The notes: generated by a model not told the origin, from the sequence alone. DNA of 64,000 nucleotides from Siderastrea siderea (GCA_964030785.1 OZ034973.1:1012132-1076131); one strand, 5' to 3'; counted from the first letter of the stretch, positions 47,508-60,155 are shown. Program-made: numbers and translations.

Positions 47508-47621
47508 CTTCTTGACAAAGAACTCCAGCGAAGCCACTATCACACTGACAAGCAAAACTATTTATTCCGTCGATACATTGTCCATGACCAGAACAATTGA
47601 CATTTTTGCAATCATTTATAT
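47508..47621 (-). CDS. Mucin-like gene, EGF exon 1 (calcium-binding type)
   Basis: A 114-base exon, phase 1-1, with acceptor TTTTTTTTTCAG and donor GTACAG. It encodes [15 protein letters not shown] then [11 protein letters not shown] and [11 protein letters not shown]. Six cysteines, the N-terminal IND and the NSFACQC pattern fit a calcium-binding EGF module. The codon split with the giant exon (A joined to AT) is in frame. Confidence 0.9.
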
Positions 47622-47751
47622 CTGAAAAAAAAAGCAAAACTATGAATAACAAGCTTCGGTATAGCTACAAAGCACCTGAAATGTGTAAATAAAATTTTTA
47701 CAAAGATAGCAAAAAGATACCGTTAGGACGCCACAAAAAAAAGACGCTTAC

Positions 47752-50700
47752 TTGTAGAGCAGTTCAATCCAGTAAATCCGGGGGCACATGATGGGAATAC
47801 TGTCGGTGACCAAGATGTTGGAATGATCGAGGATGACACTGACGGTGACTTACTAGGGGATGTAGATAACGACTGACTTGAGGAAACACTTAGTAAGACG
47901 CTTTGTGATGTAGAAGAAGAAACACTAGTCGAGGTGGAGGTCGAGACACCTGGTGAGACGCTGGTTAAAGTTGAGGCGGATACACTCGGCGATATCCTGG
48001 TAGAGATCGATGTCGACACACGTCTTGAGACGCTCTGAGATGCAGAGGTACTTTGTGATGTCGAAGACGAGACTCTACTTGAGATGCTAGTTGAGGGCGA
48101 GGTGGAAACACTCGGCGAGACACTCGGCGATGTGCTGCTAGAAATCAATGTCGACACACTTCTTGAGACACTCTGAGATGCGGAGGTACTTTCTGATCTG
48201 GAAACCGAGACGCTACTTGAGATGCCAGTCGAGGGCGAGGTGGACACACTTGGTGAGACACTCGGCGATATGCTGGTAGAGATCGATGTTGACACACTTC
48301 TTGAGACACTCTGAGATGCAGAGGTACTTTGTGATGTGGAGACCAAGACGCTAGCTGAGATGCTAGTCGATGGCGAGGTGGAAACACTCGGTGAAACACT
48401 CGGCGATGTGCTGGTAGAAATCGATGTCGACACACTTCTTGAGACACTCTGAGATACAGCGGTACTTTGTGATGTGGAAGCCAAGACACTACTTGAGATG
48501 CTAGTCGAGGGCGAGGTGGAAACACTCGGCGAGACACTCGGCGATGTGCTGCTAGAAATCGATGTCGACACACTTCTTGAGACACTCTGAGATGCGGAGG
48601 TACTTTGTGATGTGGAAACCGAGAAGCTACTTGAGATGCTAGTCGCGGGCGAGGTGGACACACTTGGTGAGACACTCGGCGATGTGCTGGTAGAAATCGA
48701 TGTCGACACACTTCTTGAGACACTCTGAGATGCGGAGGTACTTTGTGATCTGGAAACCGAGATGCTACTTGAGATGCTAGTCGAGGGCGAGGTGGAAACA
48801 CTCGGCGAGACACTCGGCGATGTGCTGCTAGAAATCGATGTCGACACACTTCTTGAGACACTCTGAGATGCGGAGGTACTTTGTGATGTGGAAACCAAGA
48901 TGCTCCTTGAGATGCTAGTCGAGGGCGAGGTGGAAAAACTCGGCGAGACACTCGGCGATGTGCTGCTAGAAATCGATGTCGACACACTTTTTGAGACACT
49001 CTGAGATGCGGAGGTACTTTGTGATGTGGAAACCGAGAAGCTACTTGAGATGCTAGTCGCGGGCGAGGTGGACAAACTTGGTGAGACACTCGGCGATGTG
49101 CTGGTAGAAATCGATGTCGACACACTTCTTGAGACACTCTGAGATGCGGAGGTACTTTGTGATCTGGAAACCGAGATGCTACTTGAAATGCTAGTCGAGG
49201 GCGAGGTGGACACACTTGGTGAGACACTCGGCGATGTGCTGGTAGAAATCGATGTCGACACACTTCTTGAGACACTCTGAGATGCGGAGGTACGTTGTGA
49301 TGCGGAAGCCAAGACGCTAGCTGAGATGCTAGTCGAGGGCGAAGTGGAAGCACTCGGTGAGACACTCGGCGATGTGCTGGTAGAAATCGATGTCGACACA
49401 CTTCTTAAGACACTCTGAGATGTGGAGGTCGAAACACTAGCTGAAACGCTTGTCGAGGTTGAGGCTGAAACACTTGGCGAAATGCTGACAGAAACCGATG
49501 TTGACACACTTGGTGAGACGCTTTGTGATGTGGAACCCGAGACGTTACTTGCGATGCTAGTCGAGGGCGAGGTGGACAAACTCGGTGAGACACTTGGCGA
49601 TGTGCTGGTAGAGATCGATGTCGACACACTTCTTGAGACACTCTGAGATGAGGAGGTACTTTGTGATGTGGAAGGCGAGACGCTGCCTGCGACACTAGTT
49701 GAGGTGGAGGCCAAGACACTGGGCGAAACGCTGGCCGAGGGCGATGGCAATGCCGACACACTGGCTGAGACGCTCGGCGAGGTGGAGGCCGAGACGATAG
49801 CTGAGGTGGACGCCGAGACACTGTGCGAAACACTGGCCGAGGACGAAGCTGATGCCGACGCACTAGCTGAGACGCTTGGCGAGGTGGAGGCCGAGTCACT
49901 GCGCGAAACGCTGGGCGAAGGCGATGCCGATGTCGACACACTGGCTGAGACGCTCGGTGAGGTGGAGGCCGAGACACTGGGCGAAAAACTGGCCGAGGGC
50001 GATGCCGATGCCGACAAACTGCCTGGCACGCTCGGTGTGGTGGAAACCGAGACACTAACCGAGGTGGAGGCCGAGACACTGGGCGAATCGCTGGCTGAGG
50101 GCGATGCCGGTGCCGGCACACTGGCTGAGACGCTCGGCAAAGTGGAGGCCGAGACACTAGCTGATGTGGAGGCAAAGACACTGGGTGAAACGCTGGCCGA
50201 GGGTGATGCCAATGCCGACACACTGGCTGAGACGCTCGGCGAGGTGGAGGCCGAGACAATAGCTGAGGTGGACGCCGAGACACTGTGCGAAACACTGGCC
50301 GAGGACGAAGCTGATGTCGACGCACTAGCTGAGACGCTTGGCGAGGTGGAGGCCGAGTCACTGCGCGAAACGCTGGGCGAAGGCGATGCCGATGTCGACA
50401 CACTGGCTGAGACGCTCGGCGAGGTGGAGGCCGAGACGATAGCTGAGGTGGACGCCGAGACACTGTGCGAAACACTGGCCGAGGACGAAGCTGATGCCGA
50501 CGCACTAGCTGAGACGCTTGGCGAGGTGGAGGCCGAGTCACTGCGCGAAACGCTGGGCGAAGGCGATGCCGATGTCGACACACTGGCTGAGACGCTCGGT
50601 GAGGTGGAGGCCGAGACACTGGGCGAAAAACTGGCCGAGGGCGATGCCGATGCCGACAAACTGCCTGGCACGCTCGGTGTGGTGGAAACCGAGACACTAA

Positions 50701-53700
50701 CCGAGGTGGAGGCCGAGACACTGGGCGAATCGCTGGCTGAGGGCGATGCCGGTGCCGGCACACTGGCTGAGACGCTCGGCAAAGTGGTGGCCGAGACACT
50801 AGCTGATGTGGAGGCAAAGACACTGGGTGAAACGCTGGCCGAGGGTGATGCCAATGCCGACACACTGGCTGAGACGCTCGGCGAGGTGGAGGCCGAGACA
50901 ATAGCTGAGGTGGACGCCGAGACACCGTGCGAAACACTGGCCGAGGACGAAGCTGATGCCGACGCACTAGCTGAGACGTTTGGCGAGGTGGAGGCCGAGT
51001 CACTGCGCGAAACGCTGGGCGAAGGCGATGCCGATGTCGACACACTGGCTGAGACGCTCGGTGAGGTGGAGGCCGAGACACTGGGCGAAAAACTGGCCGA
51101 GGGCGATGCCGATGCCGACAAACTGCCTGGCACGCTCGGTGTGGTGGAAACCGAGACACTAACCGAGGTGGAGGCCGAGACACTGGGCGAATCGCTGGCT
51201 GAGGGCGATGCCGGTGCCGGCACACTGGCTGAGACGCTCGGCAAAGTGGTGGCCGAGACACTAGCTGATGTGGAGGCAAAGACACTGGGTGAAACGCTGG
51301 CCGAGGGTGATGCCAATGCCGACACACTGGCTGAGACGCTCGGCGAGGTGGAGGCCGAGACAATAGCTGAGGTGGACGCCGAGACACCGTGCGAAACACT
51401 GGCCGAGGACGAAGCTGATGCCGACGCACTAGCTGAGACGCTTGGCGAGGTGGAGGCCGAGTCACTGCGCGAAACGCTGGGCGAAGGCGATGCCGATGTC
51501 GACACACTGGCTGAGACGCTCGGTGAGGTGGAGGCCGAGACACTGGGCGAAAAACTGGCCGAGGGCGATGCCGATGCCGACAAACTGCCTGGCACGCTCG
51601 GTGTGGTGGAAACCGAGACACTAACCGAGGTGGAGGCCGAGACACTGGGCGAATCGCTGGCTGAGGGCGATGCCGGTGCCGGCACACTGGCTGAGACGCT
51701 CGGCAAAGTGGAGGCCGAGACACTAGCTGATGTGGAGGCAAAGACACTGGGTGAAACGCTGGCCGAGGGTGATGCCAATGCCGACACACTGGCTGAGACG
51801 CTCGGCGAGGTGGAGGCCGAGACAATAGCTGAGGTGGACGCCGAGACACTGTGCGAAACACTGGCCGAGGACGAAGCTGATGTCGACGCACTAGCTGAGA
51901 CGCTTGGCGAGGTGGAGGCCGAGTCACTGCGCGAAACGCTGGGCGAAGGCGATGCCGATGTCGACACACTGGCTGAGACGCTCGGCGAGGTGGAGGCCGA
52001 GACGATAGCTGAGGTGGACGCCGAGACACTGTGCGAAACACTGGCCGAGGACGAAGCTGATGCCGACGCACTAGCTGAGACGCTTGGCGAGGTGGAGGCC
52101 GAGTCACTGCGCGAAACGCTGGGCGAAGGCGATGCCGATGTCGACACACTGGCTGAGACGCTCGGTGAGGTGGAGGCCGAGACACTGGGCGAAAAACTGG
52201 CCGAGGGCGATGCCGATGCCGACAAACTGCCTGGCACGCTCGGTGTGGTGGAAACCGAGACACTAACCGAGGTGGAGGCCGAGACACTGGGCGAATCGCT
52301 GGCTGAGGGCGATGCCGGTGCCGGCACACTGGCTGAGACGCTCGGCAAAGTGGTGGCCGAGACACTAGCTGATGTGGAGGCAAAGACACTGGGTGAAACG
52401 CTGGCCGAGGGTGATGCCAATGCCGACACACTGGCTGAGACGCTCGGCGAGGTGGAGGCCGAGACAATAGCTGAGGTGGACGCCGAGACACCGTGCGAAA
52501 CACTGGCCGAGGACGAAGCTGATGCCGACGCACTAGCTGAGACGCTTGGCGAGGTGGAGGCCGAGTCACTGCGCGAAACGCTGGGCGAAGGCGATGCCGA
52601 TGTCGACACACTGGCTGAGACGCTCGGTGAGGTGGAGGCCGAGACACTGGGCGAAAAACTGGCCGAGGGCGATGCCGATGCCGACAAACTGCCTGGCACG
52701 CTCGGTGTGGTGGAAACCGAGACACTAACCGAGGTGGAGGCCGAGACACTGGGCGAATCGCTGGCTGAGGGCGATGCCGGTGCCGGCACACTGGCTGAGA
52801 CGCTCGGCAAAGTGGAGGCCGAGACACTAGCTGATGTGGAGGCAAAGACACTGGGTGAAACGCTGGCCGAGGGTGATGCCAATGCCGACACACTGGCTGA
52901 GACGCTCGGCGAGGTGGAGGCCGAGACAATAGCTGAGGTGGACGCCGAGACACTGTGCGAAACACTGGCCGAGGACGAAGCTGATGCCGACGCACTAGCT
53001 GAGACGCTTGGCGAGGTGGAGGCCGAGTCACTGTGCGAAACGCTGGGCGAGGGCGATGCTGATGTCGACACACTGGCTGAGACGCTCGGTGAGGTGGAGG
53101 CCGAGACACTGGGCGAAACACTGGCCGAGGGCGATGCCGATGCCGACACACTGCCTGACACACTCGGTGTGGTGGAAACCGAGACACTAACCGAGGTGGA
53201 GGCCGACACACTGGCTGAGACGCTCGGCAAAGTGGAGGTCGAGACACTAGTTGAGGTGGAGGCCGAGACACTGGGCGAAACGCTGGCCGAGGGCGATGCC
53301 AATACCGACGCACTAGCTGAGACGCTCGACGAGGTGGAGGAGACAATAGCTGAGGAGGACGCCAAGACACTGTGCGAAACGCTGGCCGAGGGCGAAGCTG
53401 ATACCGACAAACTGACTGAGACGCTAGACGAGGTGGAGGTCGAGACACTAGTTGAGGTGGAGGCCGAGACACTGGGCGAAACGCTGGCCGAGAGCGATGC
53501 CAATGCCGACGCACTAGCTGAGACGCTCGGCGAGGTGGAGGCCGAGACAATAGCTGAGGTGGACGCCAAGACACTGTGCGAAACGCTGGCCGAGGGCGAA
53601 GCTGATACCGACAAACTGGCTGAGACGCTCGACGAGGTGGAGGTCGAGACACTAGTTGAGGTGGAGGCCGAGACACTGGGCGAAACGCTGGCCGAGGGCG

Positions 53701-56195
53701 ATGCCAATGCCGACGCACTAGCTGAGACGCTCGGCGAGGTGGAGGCCGAGTCACTGTGCGAAACGCTGGGCAAGGGTGATGCTGATGCCAACACACTAAC
53801 TGAGTCGCTCGGGGAGGTGGAGGCCGAGACACTGGGCGAAACACTGGCAGAGGGCAATGCCGATGCCGATGCCGACAAACTGCCTGAGACGCTTGGTGAG
53901 GTGGAAACCGAGACACTAGCCGAGGTGGAGGCCGAGACACTAGCTGAGGTGGAGGCCGAGACACTGGGCGAAACGCTGGCCAAGGGCGATGCCAATGCCG
54001 ACGCACTAGCTGAGACGCTCGGGGAGGTGGAGGCCGAGTCACTGTGCGAAACGCTGGGCAAGGGTGATGCTGATGCCGACACACTAACTGAGTCGCTCGG
54101 GGAGGTGGAGGCCGAGACACTGGGCGAAACACTGGCAGAGGGCAATGCCGATGCCGATGCCGACAAACTGCCTGAGACGCTTGGTGAGGTGGAAACCGAG
54201 ACACTAGCCGAGGTGGAGGCCGAGACACTAGCTGAGGTGGAGGCCGAGACACTGGGCGAAACACTGGACAAGGGCGATGCCGATCCCGACACACTTCCTG
54301 AGACGCTCGGTGAGGGGGAAACCGAGACACTAGCCGAGGTGGAGGCCGAGACACTGGGCGAAACGCTGGCCGAGGGCGATGCCGATGACGGCACACTGGC
54401 TGAGACGCTCAGTGAGATGGAGGTCGAGACACTAACTGACGAGGAGTACGATGCAATGGGCGAAACGCTGATAGAAGGCGATCGCGATGCCGACGTTGAG
54501 GCTGAGACGCTGGGAGAGGTAGAGGCCGAGATACTGGGTGAAACACTGGTTGAGGGCGATGCAGATACCGACACACTGGCTGAGACACTCAGCGAGGTGG
54601 ATGGCGAGACACTAGCTGAGGTAGAAACTGAGACACTTACCGAAACGCTGCTAGAGGTCGATGCCGATACCGACATACTGCCCGACATGCTCAGCACGGT
54701 GGAGGCCAAGACACTAGCTGAGGTAGAGGATGAGAGACACTGGCTGTGACAGGTGCTGAAACACTCTTGAGAAAGGCTTGACGAGGTAGAAGCCGAGACA
54801 CTGGTAGAAACGGCGGACGATGGCGATGCCCAAGCCGAGACACTGGCTGAGGTCGAGGCTGTGGGACACTGGCTGACACACTGGCTGCTACAGTTGGCTG
54901 AGACGCTTGGTGAGATGGAGGCCGTGACACTAACTGAGATGGAGTCCGAGACACTGGGCGAAACGCTACCCGAGGGCGATACCATAGCCAAAACACTCAC
55001 TGAGACGCTTGGTGTGATGGAGACCGAGACACTAGCTGAGGTGGAGGGCGAAGCTGATGCCGACAAACTGGCTGAGACGCTCGACGAGGTGGAGGTCGAT
55101 ACACTAGTTGAGGTGGAGGCCAAGACACTGGACGAAACGCTGCTAGAGGTCGATGCCGATACCGACATACTGCCCGACACGCTCAGCAAGGTGGTGGCCA
55201 AGACATTAGCTGAGGTAGAGGACGAGACACACTGGCTGTGACAGGTGCTGAAACACTCTTGTGAAAGGTTCGGCGAGGTAAAAGCCGAGATACTGGTAGA
55301 CACGTCAGCCGATGGCGATGCCGAAGCCGAGACACTGGCTGAGGTCGAGGCTGTGGGACACTGGCTGACACACTGGCTGAGACAGTTGGCTGAGACGCTT
55401 GGTGAGGTGGAGGCTGAGACACTGGGCGAAACGCTCGCCGAGGGCGATGCCGATGCCGGCACGCTGGCTGAGACGCTCGGCGAGGTGGAGGCCGCGACAC
55501 TGGGCGAAACGCTAGCCGAGGGCGAAGCTGATGCCGACACACTGCCTGAGACGCTCGTCGAGGTGGAGGCCGAGGCACTAGCTGAGGTGGAGGCCGAGAC
55601 ACTGGGCGAAACGCTGGCCGCGGGTGTTGCCGATGACGGCACACTGGCTGAGACGCTCGGTGAGATGGTGGTTGAGACACTAACTGACGAGGAGTACGAT
55701 GCAGTGGGCGAAACACTGATAGAGGGCGATGCCGATGCCAACGTTGAGGCTGAGACGCTCGGAGAGGTAGACACCGAGATACTGGGTGAAACACTGGTTG
55801 AGGGCGATCCGGACACCGACACACTGGCTGAGACACTCGGCGAGGTGGATGGCGAGACACTAGCTGAGGTAGAAACTGAGACACTTACCGAAACGCTGCT
55901 AGAGGTTGATGCCGATACAGACATACTGCCCGACACGCTCAGCGAGGTGGAGGAGGCCGTGACACTGCGCGAAACGCTGGCTGAGGTTGATGCAGATGCC
56001 GATGCCGACACACTGGTTGAGACGCTTGACGAGGGGGAGGGCGATGCTGACGCACTGAGCAGACTGAATGCAATGGGCAGAAATACAAGGAAGGATGCCT
56101 TGATAGTCATAGCTGGGGATATGTGTCACAATGACTGTGTGAAGAACGTCCACTTCTTGAATCTCGTACTTTGGCTGCTTAGGCTAATGAGCTAC
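47752..56195 (-). CDS. Giant Ser-X repeat exon of a transmembrane-mucin-like protein
   Basis: Coding runs from ATG 56110 to the donor GTAAGC at 47751 (8,359 bases, end phase 1). An in-frame TGA at 56125-56127 makes this the only usable start. A strong acceptor (TTTCTTCTCGCAG) ending at 56196 puts 85 bases of 5' UTR in the exon and implies a further upstream exon. Residues 1-22 ([18 protein letters not shown] plus SASA) form a signal peptide. About 2,700 residues follow with Ser at nearly every second place and Ala, Val, Thr or Pro between, likely a heavily O-glycosylated rod. Two six-cysteine islands lie at residues 242-294 and 406-458. The exon ends with half an EGF module ([10 protein letters not shown]). 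The product is probably a surface mucin; no ortholog name is assigned. Confidence 0.85.
48021..49538 (-). repeat. 138-bp (46-aa) coding repeat array
   Basis: Eleven units in perfect register: the motif CTTCTTGAGACACTCTGAGA (or close variants) starts at 48021 and every 138 bases to 49401. Each encodes [24 protein letters not shown] sequence, with Gln and Arg absent from the other array. It forms the membrane-proximal part of the Ser-X domain. Confidence 0.85.
49650..53300 (-). repeat. Higher-order coding repeat, 462/642 bp in 1,566-bp super-units
   Basis: A marker segment recurs at 49876, 50518, 50980, 51442, 52084, 52546 and 53008, so spacings are 642, 462, 462, 642, 462, 462. The 642-bp units are 462-bp units with an internal 180-bp duplication. 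Two near-identical 1,566-bp blocks lie in tandem. All lengths are multiples of three, preserving the Ser-X frame. Confidence 0.85.
54737..54895 (-). other. Cysteine island 2 in the Ser-X domain
   Basis: 54863-54895 encodes [11 protein letters not shown] and 54737-54769 encodes [11 protein letters not shown], three cysteines each with four-residue spacing. The DNA is ordinary Ser-X repeat read one base out of phase between compensating shifts. Confidence 0.75.
55229..55387 (-). other. Cysteine island 1 in the Ser-X domain
   Basis: 55355-55387 encodes [11 protein letters not shown] (residues 242-252) and 55229-55261 encodes [11 protein letters not shown] (residues 284-294). It is a copy of island 2, 492 bases away, and is the only cysteine-bearing kind of segment in the repeat domain. 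Confidence 0.75.
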
Positions 56196-59100
56196 CTGCG
56201 AGAAGAAATTGAAATACAAGAAAATAGTTAAGTAATAAGTAACCACAAAGTGGTCTTATTTAGAGAAGCCACAGTTTGATATCCCTGAATGTCAACAGAT
56301 TAAAGAGAAGTTATTAAAAATCGATTATGCTTAATAGTTGTCATCTCGGATATTTGACTCTGTTCAAAATTTAACTTAAACTTTGATTATTCTTGTTTAG
56401 CTCTTTGTCATCCTTCACTGACTGAGTTAACTATATTATTCTACAGACAATAACGTGCCTCATTAATGAAATAGCAATTCCAAATGGCAAATTAAATCTG
56501 AAAAAATATGATCTTTGTCTGTTCAGGTACAAGAAATAACTAATAATTCAGTGAAATTGTGCAGATAACGATTTCTTGCAATAATAATATTGGAAACCTG
56601 CAACATAGGCCTGATATTTGTTGATATTTAGCAACATATACGTGTTGCAGTCCCTGACAACAAATATTTACGTTTTTTGATCTAATACTTAGTTTTAACC
56701 TTCGGTCGTTGATAAGTGTTTGCGTGAATTTCTGTTAAAAAAACTATCTATAACAATGCCGTATGGTATTTAGAATGTGATACTGAGACGGACAAGGCAC
56801 TTTGTTCCACTTAGAGCTGTTTCTTTTTATGTTTGCTGACCTCAAAACTATTGCATTCAGAGTGATCTGATTGCTAACTTGTGTTTGTCAAAAATTCGTA
56901 AGGTTGCCAATTCTCTTCTTATGAAATCAATTGCCTCCGCGTTCTGTGTTTAAATTTCTCTTCAGTCTACTACTTCTTGATGAAAATAACAAAAATATTA
57001 TCACCACTTATTGCACAGGTGAGAGGAAATGTCGTTTCGCTTTTTGCCAAAAGACGCTTAAAGAAAAACAAAAACAAAGGAAACAATCAAATATAGCCAA
57101 CGATTGTTGGTCTTTTAAATACGGCAGCTTAAATAACGCAGGAGTTCTCCAAGATACATTTGGTGTACGGTGAACGTAACATGTCTTAAAAATTAACATA
57201 TTGTATATTAGGTCAGTTAGTGAGCAACATACGTGATAGTCGAGGTTAAGAAAACTAAGACATCGCTGTTTTAAGGATTTCAGATAAGATAAAGTCGACA
57301 AAGTAGAACGAGGGAGCATGCATGTCCGTGTTTATGTATTTTGGAAGGTAGTTTTGGGAACCAAGTGTTACCTGTCCAGATAATTTGTAGAAAGTTCCAT
57401 TTTATTGATAACTTTCCGGACTGCGTCACAATTAAAGAGAATATTCTAAAATTGGACCCGTAACCATGTGGGCTCGTCAATAAAACGAATTACCGTTAAC
57501 AGAGCATGGAACGCGATCCTAGGTTTGAACATTTACTGTCCTTAAATTTGTGATACTAAAACAAAAAGCAGACGGAGATAATTAAAGACATTTTTTTATC
57601 ATGGTAGTAAAGAATGTCTCGCTGGCATTGCGAGGTGATGAATGTTCTGTGGCTGTTGTATCGCGAATGAGGAGATGATGAAGCAAAAACGTTTGTGTGT
57701 GACGCACACGATGCTATCTGCTTCCGCAAATGCGTCCCTTGCGTTTAACCATTAAGTGTTCGACATGCACTAAGAGCGTGGCACCGTAAACTGACGGTTG
57801 ACTCTTTCTCTATCGAAAATAGTCAAGAGCGAAGCAAGATATATTTCGAAAGCTGACCTCGCATTTTTTTACGCAGAAGAAGGTTATAATGGAAGCCACC
57901 GAATTTTTCTTTTCTTTCTTTCTTTCTTCCGTTTTTTTTTTGTTTTGTTTTGTTTTGTTTTGCAACGGAAATGAGGTTCAGTTGGGGCTTTAGTTTTCTA
58001 AGTGTCTTCATCCATTCGCATTGACAATTGGTGGTATTATTTGCACGATTCTCTTCGCCAATTTGTCGCTAGTGTGATCCCAGTCTGATATAAGTGTCTT
58101 CCCTCGCCTCATCACCAATCACAAACCGCAAACCGCACAGCACAGTTCAAACTGTGTTAAGTATACCTAGCCTCTGGCCATAAGAAACCAAGCAATATGT
58201 CAGGAATACACACTAGAATTTTCCGGTTTATGACATTATTACTTACTATTTAAAGAAATCACATAACCATTTAAATGACTAAGCACTTCACAATGTTCTA
58301 GAGAGTTCTATGGAATATTCTGGAAGGTTCTGAGTAATACCAGACAATTTTTGTAACAGAAATCTCAGTTCATTTCGTATTTCAAGTCAACTGTGGTTCT
58401 TAGTTTTGAGTCTGTGCTTGAAATCATCAAGTGTGACCATTAACTTTTGAAAGCCGCCGAGCGGTACTTTCCGGTGGAGGTTTTCGTTTCATTTTTCATT
58501 GTTTCATCTTGCATCGATCCTAGCAGCTTTTGGAAATAAAGGGGTTAATATATCCATAGACAAATATTTGTTATCTAAACGGTTGCGCCCTACTATACGA
58601 AAAGAGCAATAGAAGTTAAAAGAGTTATTATAATATAGGCCTTCTACAATAAGTTGTTTTGACCTCAGATTTGTTGTCGAAATGATATTAACAAGTGTGT
58701 ATGACCATTGATTAGTAGCTGGTTTAAAACTCAGTCAATATCAGAGCTAATAAACAGATCCCTTTTCGATGTAAACTTTCATTGTTTGCTAAGCCATTAA
58801 GTGAAAAGTAGCACAAGAAAACAACGTAACTGAGGAAGTTAGCGCCTTCTTTTCGCATCATTTGAAGCGCAAAATATTTGCCGGCTGCTTTCCGCTGCTA
58901 AAAATTAGAGCTAGCTCGCTTTAAGACGTGCATTCTATTCGCTCTATTATTTGTTCAATAATTTAAGACGATAAGCCAAGAAAAAAGAATAACTTACCTT
59001 TAGGGTTTTATCACCGGTGTGAATTGCGCCTTCATAATAATTCAATCAAATTTCTTAAAATCCTGAGTAAAATTGACTGCATTCTTCTACGGGTGTATAC

Positions 59101-60043
59101 GATAAACTGAATTTATAATAGCATTCCAATATGACAACTCATTTATTAAACAAGGAGTCCGTGCATCATTTCAATCCATCAATTAGTATGGTAACATAAA
59201 GTTCTTTCTTTTTACGTCAGTTAAAACTCAACTCTGTTAAGGTTTAATACCATTTTTAGCCTTATAGCAAGTCAGAGAGAGTTTCATAGTTTGATCAATG
59301 GCTGCCGCACAGGTTGATCATTGTATGCCTAATCTCCATCAGCGCTTTTTTTAAACCTAATCGTTGATGCGTATTATGAATATTCTGTGCTACTTTAAAG
59401 TACAAAAAACCGTGTTTCAACGGATATCAAAATTTCAGAGTGACAAATATGAGGATAAAGGAAAATCCAATTTAGCAAAATCACCCAAAGCGTGTATTTC
59501 CACCGGATTTTCATCATCCAGTGTTGAAATTCCTGTCACGGCTATGATTTTGTATTATGCTCACCTGTTACGCATCATCACCTTTTGATTAGGTTTTATT
59601 TATTGATTAACCTACGTTATGAGAATTTTAGACTTTTAACTTGCAGTGTCTAAGGAATCTACGAGGCTCGCTCCACCGAACGTCAGACTGTCCACTTCTG
59701 TACGGTGTTTCTAACGGTACTTACAGCGTTCTTTCCGTCTCCTCGTTACTGCCACCCGCCTGTATTAGAAGTTTGCTCTGTATGGGTGGTAGGATAATTT
59801 ATCGTATTTTGTGTATGGTTTATATTAAACATAATGCGATTAAAAAGCCATGAGTCAGTTGTAAATTTATTTTGGCAAATGCAGTAGGAAACGCCCTCCT
59901 GCCGTGAACTGTTTAGTAACAATCGAATTGCTAGGCAACAAGCGAACTGTTATATTCCGCTTTACAGTATCGATCAGAGGCTACGAACATTACGATTGGC
60001 TAAAACAACAAGCTTAATCAGCGTATACAACACAAATAATTAA
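56196..60043. other. Upstream flank of the mucin-like gene, no gene resolved
   Basis: An intron should start (reading right) at 56196, since an acceptor lies there. The first exon and promoter are therefore expected here or further right, but I could not place them. Only short open frames and simple repeats were seen. Confidence 0.45.
57904..57962. repeat. (TTTC)n-(TTTTG)n microsatellite
   Basis: A TTTC run, then T-rich sequence and five TTTTG units. Confidence 0.9.
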
Positions 60044-60155
60044 CAATTATTCTACGAGAGCGCGCTGGATATGAAATGATAGATAACCAACGAGGCGCGT
60101 AGCGCCGAGTTGGTTATAATCATTTGATATCCAGCAAGCCCGAGTAGAATAATTG
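60044..60155. repeat. 112-bp hairpin MITE
   Basis: CAATTATTCTAC ... GATAACCAAC on the left pairs with GTTGGTTATAATC ... GTAGAATAATTG on the right. The loop (GAGGCGCGTAGCGCCGA) is itself a small hairpin. Arms are about 47 bases with some mismatches. Confidence 0.8.

Noticed and set aside
49405..54396. 1,663-codon minus-strand Arg/Pro-rich open frame
   Set aside because: Second frame of the same repeat. The Ser-X frame has the signal peptide and joins in phase to EGF exons, so this one is a shadow.
49668..54749. 1,693-codon plus-strand open frame (acidic [13 protein letters not shown] repeats)
   Set aside because: It is antisense to the Ser-X exon, has no signal, domain or splice context, and exists only because the repeat units are stop-free and multiples of three.
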